A stretch of DNA of 64,000 nucleotides from Akkermansiaceae bacterium (GCA_024233115.1 JACKQB010000001.1:186001-250000); one strand, 5' to 3'; positions 34,869-43,943 are shown, numbered from the stretch's first letter. The notes: generated from the letters alone by a model not told the origin. Translations and numbers: made by a program.

Positions 34869-35052
34869 ATCATGAAACTATACGAATACGAATTACCATA
34901 GTAGGGGTAAAAGAAGATGATGAAGGCTATGCAACGCTATCCCATGGTCGGCCAGTCACCAAACGAAAGAATTCAACACCCGTTCCGCCGACGTTGAGCG
35001 AATAGTGACATAAAGGATTGTCATTATACCAAAAAACCTCCCGCCTACCCGG

Positions 35053-35649
35053 TTAGACTGATATTTCTGATGCATCAAAGTCAAATTCAGCCTTGGAGAT
35101 CTTACAGTCTAAATTCATGTTGCGAATGGTATCTTGGGTCGCCTGAGTAGCGTTAAAGCCTAAAATGACGCGCGTTATCTTACCCACTTTTAAGCATTTT
35201 GGTTGATTCGATGATGTAAAAGCTCTAATCTCGCGTTCATATGTCCAAGGCGATAGCTTGAACGAAAGTATATCTTTAACTGCCCTCATGCTTCTGTCTG
35301 GTTTCTTTATAAACTGTATATCATCCTTATATCTGATTGGCTCAAATGTAACCCCTGATGATTCATCTAAATCAAGATCTACCTCAATACATACTCCTTT
35401 GTGATTATTCGCGTAGTGAGACCAGAGTAACATATCATCTGGAACCATTGAGAAGCAGCAAATTTTTATCTTCCTCTTCTCATTCACAATTTGCAACAAA
35501 CGGTCTTTCGTGTGTTCGTGGTCATAATAGCGAAAATAGCCCTCCATCGGATCATTCATCTTATCCCACGCAGAAAAATGAAATTCAGAAGATTTCAGTA
35601 AATCTGTAAGGTGTTCGTATTCGTCACTTCTGTATTTGTAGATTTTCAT
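35053..35649 (-). CDS. DUF2971 family protein
   Basis: A 198-residue protein. The N-terminal KIYKYRS, NDPMEGYF, CFSMVPDDMLLWSHYANNHKG (about 63-83) and SPWTYEREIRAF are the conserved blocks of DUF2971, a family of unknown biochemical function often found in mobile and defence regions. It is AT-rich like its neighbours. No partner gene is adjacent on the same strand. Confidence 0.8.
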   Translation of the reverse strand: MKIYKYRSDEYEHLTDLLKSSEFHFSAWDKMNDPMEGYFRYYDHEHTKDRLLQIVNEKRKIKICCFSMVPDDMLLWSHYANNHKGVCIEVDLDLDESSGVTFEPIRYKDDIQFIKKPDRSMRAVKDILSFKLSPWTYEREIRAFTSSNQPKCLKVGKITRVILGFNATQATQDTIRNMNLDCKISKAEFDFDASEISV

Positions 35650-35877
35650 TTTTTGAATAACTGCGTATCTAACTTAAGGAAGAAAGTTGCTAGGCTTCTT
35701 TAGCTCAGTCCAGTGGAAAAGTGAAAAGTGAATGATCTGGATTTTTCCATAAGATGATTATCCATTTTGAAATCATGTGTAGATGGCTAAAAAAGGTGAG
35801 TTTTGGCTGTTAGATAAGATTCCCTTTCAGAAGGGGTGAGATGAAGCATTTTGAGGATGCCGGGTTACTTGATCTCG

Positions 35878-36025
35878 TAGCATTCACCCTTTCTTTTTCA
35901 AGAAATCCACCACGTCCTTGATGCTGGGGATTTTGAGTTTGCCGGATTTGTCCTCGATGACGAAGACGACGCGGGAGGTGCTGCCGTGGGCGACGACGTT
36001 GGCGAGGTAGCGGCCGGGGGCGAGG
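35878..36025 (-). repeat. 148-bp direct repeat, copy B (inside intact gene)
   Basis: The matching copy of 30499-30646, covering the last 47 codons and stop of the intact gene. Consistent with an attachment-type junction at a gene 3' end. Confidence 0.85.
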
Positions 36026-36351
36026 GGTTTTTTGTCCATGGTGGCGTTGAGCTTGGTGGACTTGGTGTTCTGGGCGAAGATGACGGCGGGTTGTTGGCCG
36101 GGCTGCATGACCTCGCCTTTTTCATTCACGGCGAAGGCGTTGACGATGAGCATGGGTGCCTCTTTTTCGATTTCCAGCAAGTCGTCCGGCTTGACCGCTT
36201 TGTCGATGACGGCGAAGAGGATGTTGCCTTCCTGCATCACCGCCTTCTGGCCGCCGATGGTGACATCGAAGGGGTAGAGCATGGGGCGTTTTTGCTCTTC
36301 GGCGTGAAGAGATGCAAAGAGTAAGGCCGAGAGTAAGATGAGGGTTTTCAT
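35884..36351 (-). CDS. Secreted protein of unknown function
   Basis: A 155-residue protein with a signal peptide (MKTLILLSALLFASLHA). The mature part is a predicted beta-rich domain (YPFDVTIGGQKAVMQEGNILFAVI, AFAVNEKGEVMQPG, GRYLANVVAHGSTSRVVFVI) and a lysine-rich C-terminus. No family recognised. It follows hpf in the kdsA-lpt-hpf cluster, and its 3' end is the probable insertion point of the neighbouring island. Confidence 0.65.
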   Translation of the reverse strand: MKTLILLSALLFASLHAEEQKRPMLYPFDVTIGGQKAVMQEGNILFAVIDKAVKPDDLLEIEKEAPMLIVNAFAVNEKGEVMQPGQQPAVIFAQNTKSTKLNATMDKKPLAPGRYLANVVAHGSTSRVVFVIEDKSGKLKIPSIKDVVDFLKKKG

Positions 36352-36426
36352 TTTCGGTTGGCGGTGATTGGTAGGCGGTGACCGGTAGACAACGGCCTAC
36401 CGGTTACTGCCCACCGTCCACTGGGA

Positions 36427-37023
36427 TTACGGTTCGATGACCGCGTAGTCGCCGTCGTTGCGGCGATAGAGGATCTGGAGAACCCCGCGGCGTTCGTTGG
36501 TGAAGGCGATGAAGGGTTTGTCGGAGAGTTCGAGAGCCATGATGGCATCCTCCTTGACCATGGTGCGCAGGCGGTAGGACTCGCGGTGGATGATCATGGG
36601 TTCCGGATCATGTTCTGTCTCCTCGGCGTCATCATCCAGGTTGTTGAGGAAGTCAGCCGAATACACTTTCTCATCAAGGTGTTTGATGGTGTCGCCACGC
36701 CTGTTAGGTCGGTGTTTTTTCAGAAGCTTGGTTTTGTACTTACGCATACGCCGGGCGATCTTGGAGATGGTTTCATCGATGGCGGCATACATGTCCTTGC
36801 TGTCGGACGAGGCATCAATCACGATGTGATTGGCACAGAAGAGGATGATCTCGGCGTGGTGCCGGTTTTTGTGAACATCAAGAATGGCCTTGGCCTCGAT
36901 GATCTTGGGGTAGTCGAGGTGGAGACCCTGGATTTTTTTGGTGGCGTAATCACGGAGCGAGTCGGTGATGTCCTCGTGACGAACAGTTACGGTTACTTGC
37001 GTATTAGCATTGGCTGATTGCAT
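36427..37023 (-). CDS. hpf: Ribosome hibernation promoting factor, long form
   Basis: A 198-residue protein. The start MQSANANTQVTVTVRHED at 37023 has AAAGGA upstream; the longer open frame comes from lptB shadow. The N-terminal S30AE domain (about 8-105) binds the 30S decoding site. The C-terminal domain (about 140-198: IHRESYRLRTMVKEDAIM, LSDKPFIAFTNE, RRNDGDYAVIEP) dimerises ribosomes to 100S in stationary phase. The length is that of long HPF. Location after lptB is shared with many Gram-negative genomes. Confidence 0.93.
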   Translation of the reverse strand: MQSANANTQVTVTVRHEDITDSLRDYATKKIQGLHLDYPKIIEAKAILDVHKNRHHAEIILFCANHIVIDASSDSKDMYAAIDETISKIARRMRKYKTKLLKKHRPNRRGDTIKHLDEKVYSADFLNNLDDDAEETEHDPEPMIIHRESYRLRTMVKEDAIMALELSDKPFIAFTNERRGVLQILYRRNDGDYAVIEP

Positions 37024-37132
37024 CGTTTTTTTTCCTTTCTGGTTTTGGGTTATACCGCCTGGGGCGGCGTTCTTTGGTTTGTCCTGAATCATCAGGATGA
37101 GAAATGGGTATTTGGCGTTGAGGACTTGGAGT

Positions 37133-37969
37133 TTAGAGGACGAAGTCCTCACCGAGGTAGTGTTTGCGGGCGAGCGGGTTGGCGGCGATATCCTCGGCCT
37201 CCCCTTCGAGGATGAGTTGGCCCTCGTGGAGCAGGTAGGCGTGATCGACGATGTGCAGGGTTTCACGCACGTTGTGATCGGTGATCAGGATGGAGAGTCC
37301 ATCGTGGTCCCGGAGGTCGCGGACGATCGTCTGGATGTCGCCCACGGCAATAGGGTCGACGCCGCTGAATGGCTCGTCGAGCATCAGCAGGCTGGGGTCG
37401 GTACAGAGTGAGCGGGCAATGGTGAGTCGGCGTTTTTCGCCGCCGGAGAGGGAAAGTGCTTCGGATTTGCGGAGTCTGGTGATGTTGAAGCGCTCCAGTA
37501 GATTATCGGCCCGGTAATGCCTTTCCTTTCTGCTGAGGTCCTTGCGGGTTTCCAACACAGCGAGCAGGTTTTCCTCCACGCTGAGGTGCCGGAAGATGGA
37601 TTCCTCCTGGGGCAGGTAGCCCATGCCAAGGCGGGCACGTTTGTGCATGGGGAGGGTGGAGATATCATTGCCGGCAAACCGGACAAGACCGGCATCGGCT
37701 GGAATCAGGCCCGCGATGATGTAGAAGCTGGTGGTTTTTCCCGCTCCGTTAGGGCCAAGTAATCCTACGATCTCACCTTCACGCACACTGAGGTGGACAT
37801 CGTTGACCACGGTGCGCCCCGCGTAGCTTTTCATAATGCCTTGCGCTTCTAACAACAAAGGCGAGGTGCGGCGTGACTCGGTTCCCAGATGCAAGGGAGC
37901 ATGGTCAGCAGGTGGCACATGCGGCGGGTTGTGACCAGTGGCCAGAGCATCTGGATGGGTATTGGACAT
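37133..37969 (-). CDS. lptB: LPS transport ATPase LptB
   Basis: A 278-residue ABC ATPase that powers extraction of LPS from the inner membrane with LptFG. Walker A GPNGAGKTT, signature LSGGEKRRLTIARSL, Walker B LLMLDEPFSGVDPIAV and ITDHNVRETL are the LptB-specific sequences. The first 37 residues are a proline/histidine-rich extension not present in E. coli LptB. Encoded directly after lptA-like and lptC-like genes. Confidence 0.94.
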   Translation of the reverse strand: MSNTHPDALATGHNPPHVPPADHAPLHLGTESRRTSPLLLEAQGIMKSYAGRTVVNDVHLSVREGEIVGLLGPNGAGKTTSFYIIAGLIPADAGLVRFAGNDISTLPMHKRARLGMGYLPQEESIFRHLSVEENLLAVLETRKDLSRKERHYRADNLLERFNITRLRKSEALSLSGGEKRRLTIARSLCTDPSLLMLDEPFSGVDPIAVGDIQTIVRDLRDHDGLSILITDHNVRETLHIVDHAYLLHEGQLILEGEAEDIAANPLARKHYLGEDFVL

Positions 37970-38038
37970 GGCGTGAAATTCAGGGCGATGGATTGGATGA
38001 TGCGAGTGGGGAGTCGTTACGGGTTACGTTCAGGTTGA

Positions 38039-39004
38039 TCAGGGTTTGGTGGTGGTCTGCATCACCCATTTGCCGTTGCTGGTGACCAGTTTGCCATTTT
38101 TGTGAATTCTGATCCACTGGCCTGGCTCCATGGCTTGGAGGTACTGGTTTTTGCTTTGTTGGAGGCGCGGCATGCCCCCCTTGAGGATCATTTCCCCGGT
38201 TTTGGCATCGTAGCTGGCCACGCCGCCGGATGCGATGAAGAGGCGTCCCTTGTCGTCCTTTTGCACCACCTTGACATTACCCGTGGCGACAATGCGTTTG
38301 AGCTCACCAAAGGAGGACAGGCCCTTGTCTTTTTTCTCGTCAGCCTTCGCCTTGGGTTGTTGCTTGGCTTCATCCTTGGTTTTATTGTCGGTGGCTGGAC
38401 TGGTGGGCGCAGGTGCTGTTGCTTTGTCTTTTTGCGCCTTGGGATCTGGTTTTTTTGCCGGTTTTTGCTCGAGGAAGACCTTGAGTTCATCACTGCAAGT
38501 GAGGTTGAAACGCGGCTCGGTGAGGCGGACATTCTTCAGGTAGGCCAGCACGCCGTTTTCACTGTCGAAATAGAGACCGTTGTCACACTCCACCTTGAGG
38601 ATGGTTTCCTTGGGTTTCGCCGCAGGCTTGGTCTTGGGGTCACCGGCTGCCGGGGTAGCCGGCTGTGGGTCGACCGGAGTAGCGGGTGGTGGAGTAACGG
38701 GAGGTGTTGTCGCGGGAGTATTCTGTGCCAGGAGCGCCCCATGGCCGATGCTGGTGAGGAAGTCGCGCATGTTGACCTCGGTATTGTCCGACCGGTCGGT
38801 GTCCTGCTGGATGATTTTCTGTGCCTGTGCCCGTTCTTGTTCGATTTGCCCTTTCATGGGGGTGGCCAGTTGATCGAGTTCACGGAGCTGCCCGGGCGTC
38901 AGGGGTGCCGGGGGCTCGGCTGTTAAGCTGGCAGGAAAGAGGAGAAGGGCCAGTGGGATGGCGCGCTTCAGAGTGAAAGACAGATTGGAAAATTTCAGCG
39001 GCAT
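38039..39004 (-). CDS. lptA: LptA/OstA-like periplasmic LPS-transport protein
   Basis: A 321-residue exported protein: the signal peptide is within residues 1-28 (LALLLFPASLTA). A proline/threonine-rich linker lies at about 95-135. Segments of OstA-like beta strands follow (LKVECDNGLYFDSENGVLAYL with RLTEPRFNLTCSDELKVFL, and RIVATGNVKVVQKD through GEMILKGGMP), broken by a lysine/proline-rich insert (about 205-255). The start at 39004 is the first that gives a signal peptide. Lies between lptC-like and lptB genes. Bridges LPS across the periplasm. Divergent in sequence, so the symbol rests partly on context. Confidence 0.75.
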   Translation of the reverse strand: MPLKFSNLSFTLKRAIPLALLLFPASLTAEPPAPLTPGQLRELDQLATPMKGQIEQERAQAQKIIQQDTDRSDNTEVNMRDFLTSIGHGALLAQNTPATTPPVTPPPATPVDPQPATPAAGDPKTKPAAKPKETILKVECDNGLYFDSENGVLAYLKNVRLTEPRFNLTCSDELKVFLEQKPAKKPDPKAQKDKATAPAPTSPATDNKTKDEAKQQPKAKADEKKDKGLSSFGELKRIVATGNVKVVQKDDKGRLFIASGGVASYDAKTGEMILKGGMPRLQQSKNQYLQAMEPGQWIRIHKNGKLVTSNGKWVMQTTTKP

Positions 39005-39014
39005 GGCTGTGTGG

Positions 39015-39719
39015 TTATTTAGAGGGTTGGGTATGGGGCGCCGGGCCGGCTTTTGCGGTCGGTTCGGCCGGGTCGGACTGTTCAATGTGAAACAAAGTGG
39101 ATGCCGGCCCAAGTAAAAAACCGCGCCCGGTATCCAAATCGTAGATCAGGCCGGTGCCCGAGGCGATGTAGCTGGGACCGGAGTCGGGGTCTTTTTTAGG
39201 CCCCCTGATGAGGATGGCCTCGGAGGCCTTGAGCAGCGAGTGTTCATGGTCGGCGTGTTTCTGGGAGTAAACGGCTCGGCGCATCTTGATCGTGGTGGGG
39301 GCGGTGACGTTTCCGTTTTTGCCGTAGATCTGCATGTGGATGCCCTCCGCCTCGATTTGATGTCCGTCGAGCACGGTGAGTTTATCCGCGGTAAAGAGGG
39401 AGAGGGGGGTGAAGTCCTTATCGTAACGGGGAAACCGCACACTCCGGAGGATACTTCCCTGGGGGAGGATATCCAGTGTCTGGAAGGCGGCCTTGGCCTT
39501 CTCCTCCTCCTTGGCGATGATTTTATCTTCGGCCTTTTGCTGCGTCTCTTTCCGGGTTTCTTGCTGGCTTTTCGAACACGATGGCGTGATTGCGACCAAC
39601 CATGCGGCGGCAAATCCGAGCGCGGTCGCTTTTGTTAGGTATGCCAGGGTATGGACGGAATGCTTCAGTGTGGTTGTTGGAGTTGGAGGTTTGAAATGAG
39701 TGTGTTCAATCGCCGCCAT
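39015..39719 (-). CDS. lptC: LptC-like membrane-anchored protein
   Basis: A 234-residue protein with one hydrophobic segment (ALGFAAAWLVAITPSC, about residues 28-43). The serine-cysteine end of that segment looks like a lipobox. A charged stalk follows, then beta strands (GSILRSVRFPRYDKDFTP, KLTVLDGHQIEAEGIHMQIY). Position kdsA-this-lptA-lptB is that of lptC, whose product links LptB2FG to LptA. Its start overlaps the kdsA stop by 14 bases. Sequence similarity to classical LptC is not obvious by eye. Confidence 0.6.
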   Translation of the reverse strand: MAAIEHTHFKPPTPTTTLKHSVHTLAYLTKATALGFAAAWLVAITPSCSKSQQETRKETQQKAEDKIIAKEEEKAKAAFQTLDILPQGSILRSVRFPRYDKDFTPLSLFTADKLTVLDGHQIEAEGIHMQIYGKNGNVTAPTTIKMRRAVYSQKHADHEHSLLKASEAILIRGPKKDPDSGPSYIASGTGLIYDLDTGRGFLLGPASTLFHIEQSDPAEPTAKAGPAPHTQPSK

Positions 39720-40521
39720 GAGCAGCGTGGTGCACTGCCAGGAGCCTGGTGAGAACGGCTTCGATGTCTGAGAGAGGGATTTGGTTGGGGCCGTCCGAAA
39801 AGGCTTTTTCCGGATTGAGGTGGGTTTCCATAAAAATACCGTCGACCCCCGTGGCCACTGCCGCGCGGGCGAGTACCGGGGCGAGTTCACCATCGCCGCC
39901 GGTCGTACCTCCCTCGCCACCCGGGCGTTGCACGGAGTGGGTGGCGTCAAAAATGACCTTCATACCCATGTCGCGCATCCAGTAGAGCGATCGCATATCG
40001 GCCACCAGGTTGTTGTAGCCGAAGGTGGACCCGCGTTCAGTGATGTAGAAGTGTTCGCAGTTGAAGTGTTTCATTTTGCCCGCGATGGGTTTGACGTCCC
40101 AGGGGGCGAGGAACTGGCCTTTTTTGATGTTGATGGGTCGACCGGTCCTGGCGCAGGCCTCGAGGAGATCGGTTTGCCGACAGAGAAAGGCGGGGATCTG
40201 GAGGAAATCGATTGTTTCCGCCGCGATTTCAGCTTCCTGCGGGGTGTGGACGTCGGTGGTGACCGGGACACCGAGTTCTTTGCCAATTTCACCGAGGATG
40301 CGGCAGCCCTCCTTGACGCCGGGGCCACGGAAGGAATCGACCGATGTCCGGTTGGCTTTATCGTAGGACGCTTTGAAAATAAACTGGATGCCGGTGCGGT
40401 CGGCTATCTCCTTGAGCGAGCGTGCCATTTGCCAGGCAAAATCCTCGGATTCAAGGGCACATGGGCCGAGAAGAAAGAACGGAGTGGTGGGGTCGAGAGA
40501 GAGATTGCCTATTTGACTCAT
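39706..40521 (-). CDS. kdsA: 3-deoxy-D-manno-octulosonate 8-phosphate synthase
   Basis: A 271-residue cytoplasmic enzyme making KDO-8-phosphate from phosphoenolpyruvate and arabinose-5-phosphate for LPS core. Diagnostic segments are FFLLGPCALES, FKASYDKANRTS, GVPVTTDVH, IPAFLCRQTDLL, INIKKGQF, RGSTFGYNNLV and FDATHSVQRPGG. It retains the cysteine in GPCALES associated with metal-dependent KdsA. First gene of the kdsA-lptC-lptA-lptB-hpf cluster. Confidence 0.96.
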   Translation of the reverse strand: MSQIGNLSLDPTTPFFLLGPCALESEDFAWQMARSLKEIADRTGIQFIFKASYDKANRTSVDSFRGPGVKEGCRILGEIGKELGVPVTTDVHTPQEAEIAAETIDFLQIPAFLCRQTDLLEACARTGRPINIKKGQFLAPWDVKPIAGKMKHFNCEHFYITERGSTFGYNNLVADMRSLYWMRDMGMKVIFDATHSVQRPGGEGGTTGGDGELAPVLARAAVATGVDGIFMETHLNPEKAFSDGPNQIPLSDIEAVLTRLLAVHHAAHGGD

Positions 40522-40619
40522 GGTAGCGGGAACTGCTATCTAAACTAAGCACGGATGTGGGATATGGCACGTTAAAATTGCCCTTCGGGTGCTTTTTTAT
40601 TGGGCTTTTTCTGCTTCTG

Positions 40620-41573
40620 TTATGCCTGGGTCGACGGCCGGGCCTTTTCAAGGGCAAGTGTGGCGGCACCGATGATGCCGGCGTCATTGCTGAAGTGGGC
40701 GGGGAGGATCTTCAAATGGCTGTAAAAAGGTGTGGATAGCTGGGTGCGGATGAATGTTTCCAGGGGTTCGAAAATGAATGCCCCGGCCTTGGCAACACCG
40801 CCGCCGATGACAATGGCGTTTGGGTTCAGCAACCAGCAGGCGTTGACGATCGCGCAGGCGAGTTTTTCCGCGACGCCACGCCAGATATCGACAGCGATGG
40901 TGTCTCCACCCCGGGCTGCCGCAGTGAGCTCCGCCGGTGAGCACTCTTCCAGCGAACGTGAGATGCCCTGTTTGGCATATTGTGCGTGTGCCTCCTTGGC
41001 AATTTGCCGGTTGCCGATGTAGTCCTCCAGTGCGCCCATGTTTCCGTAGGCACCTTTGCGGCCACGGAAGTCGATGGATGTCTGGCCCAGCTCACCGGCG
41101 GTGGAGTGGCTGCCGTGGAGCAGGATATTGTTAGAGATGATACCGCTGCCGACACCCGTGCCGAGGGTCAGGCAGATGAGGTGCTCCATGCCTTTGCCGG
41201 CACCGTGTTTCCACTCGGCGTAGGCCATGCAGTTGGCGTCGTTCTCGATGATGCATGGAAGCCCTGTGAGCGAGGCCAACTGGTCCCGCAAGGGTACGTG
41301 CACCCAGCCGGGGACGTTGGTGAGCTGATAGACGAGTCCTTTGTCGGGGTTGACAAACCCGGGCACACCCACGCCGATGGCACAAATGGCCGGGTGTTTT
41401 TCCCGGAGCTCCGTGATACATTTCCCGATGGCCTTGATCAGCTCGGTGGGAGTGTCATGGTCGGCTGTGGGGACAGGGGGGCAGGAGTCGATGATTTTCT
41501 GTTGGTCGACGACTCCGATTTTGATGGAGGTGCCGCCGAAGTCGATACCGAGTGCAAGTGATGTGTTGGTCAT
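40620..41573 (-). CDS. ROK-family sugar kinase lacking the zinc motif
   Basis: A 317-residue protein, probably a glucokinase or related sugar kinase. The phosphate-binding start ALGIDFGGTSIKIGVVD (residues 6-22), IENDANCMAYAEW (catalytic Asp), LTLGTGVGSGI and VIGGGVAKAGAF are ROK signatures. Where most ROK proteins have the CxCGxxGC zinc cluster, this one reads GRKGAYGNMGALED, so it should not bind structural zinc. ROK start MTNTSLA is chosen over a longer frame. It lies 25 bases after coaX and may be cotranscribed. The sugar is not determined. Confidence 0.87.
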   Translation of the reverse strand: MTNTSLALGIDFGGTSIKIGVVDQQKIIDSCPPVPTADHDTPTELIKAIGKCITELREKHPAICAIGVGVPGFVNPDKGLVYQLTNVPGWVHVPLRDQLASLTGLPCIIENDANCMAYAEWKHGAGKGMEHLICLTLGTGVGSGIISNNILLHGSHSTAGELGQTSIDFRGRKGAYGNMGALEDYIGNRQIAKEAHAQYAKQGISRSLEECSPAELTAAARGGDTIAVDIWRGVAEKLACAIVNACWLLNPNAIVIGGGVAKAGAFIFEPLETFIRTQLSTPFYSHLKILPAHFSNDAGIIGAATLALEKARPSTQA

Positions 41574-41598
41574 GATGGAGAGGGAGCGTGGTTGTGGA

Positions 41599-42408
41599 TT
41601 AAAAATTGAGGCTTGCGATGATCCGCAGACCATCCAGGGTCAGGTGGGGGGCCAGCTTGGTGATTTCCGGCAGACCACGGGTAATGAGTGCGGCGTCGCC
41701 ACCGGTCGCGACCACCACGGGGTTGGCGGGTAGTTCCTTGCGGAGGTTGAGGAGGATTTCGCGGACGAGGCCCCGGTAGCCAAAGACGGCGCCGGCGAGC
41801 ATCGCTTCCTCGGTGGATTTGCCGATGGCGTGTTTGGGCTCCTCCAGTTCAATGTGGGGCAGCAGAGCGGTCCGCCGCGCGAGACCTTCGGTCATGGAGG
41901 CAAGGCCGGGGGCGATGACGCCACCCTGGTAAGACGCTTCCCCCTTCGCCGAGGCTTCGGAGGACACGTAAACTCCCTTGTGGTCGTCCGCTGGGGTTTC
42001 CTCCGTTACCTGTGCATCAGGGGCGATGACATCGAAGGTGACGGCGGTGCCGAAATCGAGTACGATGCATGGACTGCCGTAGAGGTCATAAGCGCCGGCG
42101 GCGTTGGCCAGGCGGTCGGCGCCGATTTGCCCCGGCTGGGGGTAGCTGATGCTGATGGGTAATTTGCTTTGGTAATCGAGCTGGTGGCAGGGCTTGTCGC
42201 CGAGCCATGACGAGAGAATGGCGGCTTTTTCAGGGACGACGGAGCTGATGATGGAAACATCCCAGTCGATCCCCTTGAGGGCTTTGCCCAAGGACTCCGG
42301 GGAAATCTCCGGGGTCGGAATGATGGCCCGCCATGGAAGCAGCTCACCGGGGCTTGCGAGAGCGAACTTGGTGCGGGTGTTGGAGTTATCGACAATGAGA
42401 ATACGCAT
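41599..42408 (-). CDS. coaX: Type III pantothenate kinase
   Basis: A 269-residue enzyme for the first step of coenzyme A synthesis. The acetate-kinase-fold signatures are MRILIVDNSNTRTKFAL at the start, QIGADRLANAAGAY (the GxDR motif) and VLDFGTAVTFDVI. GGVIAPGLASMTEGLARRTALLP and VVVATGGDAALI complete the set. An insert of about 30 residues (PDAQVTEETPADDHKG and onward) between the second and third blocks is longer than usual. Start at 42408 is the CoaX N-terminus. Confidence 0.92.
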   Translation of the reverse strand: MRILIVDNSNTRTKFALASPGELLPWRAIIPTPEISPESLGKALKGIDWDVSIISSVVPEKAAILSSWLGDKPCHQLDYQSKLPISISYPQPGQIGADRLANAAGAYDLYGSPCIVLDFGTAVTFDVIAPDAQVTEETPADDHKGVYVSSEASAKGEASYQGGVIAPGLASMTEGLARRTALLPHIELEEPKHAIGKSTEEAMLAGAVFGYRGLVREILLNLRKELPANPVVVATGGDAALITRGLPEITKLAPHLTLDGLRIIASLNF

Positions 42409-42470
42409 GGCAGCAGTGGGCTGCGCAGACAATAGGGTGGTTCATAGGGTGATGGAAAGCACCCAGATAG

Positions 42471-42504
42471 AAAAAAACCGGGGAAACCTTGCGGCTCCCC
42501 CGGT
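42471..42504 (-). terminator. Rho-independent terminator after amt-1
   Basis: On the minus strand ACCGGGG (42498-42504) pairs with CCCCGGT (42477-42483) and is followed by seven T. It lies 25 bases after the first ammonium transporter. Confidence 0.85.
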
Positions 42505-42528
42505 GACTCACGGTTATGAAAAAAGGTG

Positions 42529-43836
42529 TTATTCGTTGTAGGCGGGGGCACCGTGCTCGGCGACATCGAGTCCCTCCGCCTCTTCGGCTTCGTCGACGCG
42601 GACGCCCATGATGAGCTTGATGACGTAGAAGACGATGAATGCACTGGTGAAGGCGAAGGCCGAGATCGAGAGCGTCCCGAGGAGCTGCACCCCGAAGTTG
42701 GCTCCTCCGAAGATGGCCACACAGAGAGTCCCCCAGATGCCGACCACACCGTGCACGGAGATGGCACCCACCGGGTCGTCGATCTTGATCTTGTCGAAGA
42801 AGGTGACCGAGAGGACCACGAGGACCCCACCGATGGAGCCAGCGGCCAGTGCCTCGTAGGGCGAGATCACATCGGCGCCGGCAGTGATGGAGACGAGACC
42901 GGCAAGCATCCCGTTCAGAGCCATGGAGAGGTCAGGCTTTTTGAGCAGAATCCATGAGAAGAAGATGGCGCCAAGTCCACCGGCGAAGCCGGCCATGGCG
43001 GTGGTGACAAACACATGGGAGACACCGGCCGCATCGGCGGAGAGGACGGAGCCGCCGTTGAATCCAAACCATCCGAGGAAGAGCATGAAGACACCGATGT
43101 TGGCGAGGGGGAGGTTTGAGGGAAGGATCGGCTTGACGCCATTCTTGGTGAACTTGCCTTTGCGTGGTCCGAGGATGATCACGGCGGCGAGGGCGGCGAA
43201 ACCACCGAAGGCGTGCACCAGGGACGAGCCGGCAAAGTCGGCAAAGTCCATCTGGTCGAGCCAGCCTGTGCCCCATTCCCAGGAACCTGTGACCGGGTAA
43301 AGGAAGGTGACCAGAATCGTGGCGAAGATCATGAAGGAGGAAAGTTTGACACGCTCGGCAACCGCACCCGAGACGATGGTGGCTGCGGTGGCGGCAAACA
43401 TGGCCTGGAAGATGAAATCCGACCAGATGGTGTAGGCACCCTCACCGGATTCGGAGCCGTAGAAGCGGGTGAGGTCCGCCGCCGCTGCTTCATTGGTGAG
43501 TGGTGATCCCAGGGAGAAGATGCCATTCCAGTCGACGCCGACGTCACCCGGGTACATGCCGTTGAAGCCCCAGAGCATGTAGCCGACGGCACCGATGCAG
43601 ACGATATAGACGTTTTTGAACATGATGTTCACGGTGTTTTTGCGCTGGCACATACCTGCTTCAACCGAGGCGAAGCCAAGGTGCATGATAAAGACGAGTG
43701 CGGCGGAGATGAGGATCCACAGGTTATCAATGATGAATTTCACATCGGCAATTGCTGCTGAAGTGTCATCGCCTGCGTAGGCTGTGCCGATAAGGCCCAG
43801 TGATCCGATTACTGTAGTGAGGAGTAGTTTTCTCAT
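42529..43836 (-). CDS. Ammonium transporter 1 (Amt family)
   Basis: A 435-residue protein with a signal sequence (MRKLLLTTVIGSLGLIGTAYA) and eleven membrane helices. It has ALVFIMHLGFASVEAGMCQRKN near the start and the two pore histidines in SSLVHAFGG and ISVHGVVGIWG. Ammonium channels of this family conduct NH3/NH4+ into the cell. The start at 43836 follows a sigma-54 promoter by 26 bases from the predicted transcription start. It is paralogous to, and divergent from, the second transporter at 44050. No GlnK gene is adjacent. Confidence 0.92.
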   Translation of the reverse strand: MRKLLLTTVIGSLGLIGTAYAGDDTSAAIADVKFIIDNLWILISAALVFIMHLGFASVEAGMCQRKNTVNIMFKNVYIVCIGAVGYMLWGFNGMYPGDVGVDWNGIFSLGSPLTNEAAAADLTRFYGSESGEGAYTIWSDFIFQAMFAATAATIVSGAVAERVKLSSFMIFATILVTFLYPVTGSWEWGTGWLDQMDFADFAGSSLVHAFGGFAALAAVIILGPRKGKFTKNGVKPILPSNLPLANIGVFMLFLGWFGFNGGSVLSADAAGVSHVFVTTAMAGFAGGLGAIFFSWILLKKPDLSMALNGMLAGLVSITAGADVISPYEALAAGSIGGVLVVLSVTFFDKIKIDDPVGAISVHGVVGIWGTLCVAIFGGANFGVQLLGTLSISAFAFTSAFIVFYVIKLIMGVRVDEAEEAEGLDVAEHGAPAYNE

Positions 43837-43872
43837 AGTATTAATATCAATGTGTTGACGGACTCCGTGGTC

Positions 43873-43889
43873 AGCATGCCGCGTGCCAA
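43873..43889 (-). promoter_or_regulatory. Sigma-54 promoter for amt-1
   Basis: Minus-strand TTGGCACGCGGCATGCT matches TGGCACG-N4-TTGCW at all -24 positions and four of five -12 positions. The predicted start is near 43862, 26 bases before the ATG. Confidence 0.8.
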
Positions 43890-43926
43890 GAATGGCCGGG
43901 TAGGGGTGAAAAAATAATTCCCGAAG

Positions 43927-43943
43927 TTGGCACGGTCTGTGCT
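43927..43943 (+). promoter_or_regulatory. Sigma-54 promoter for amt-2
   Basis: TTGGCACGGTCTGTGCT matches the -24 element fully and four of five -12 positions. The predicted start is near 43954, 96 bases before the ATG at 44050. Confidence 0.8.
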
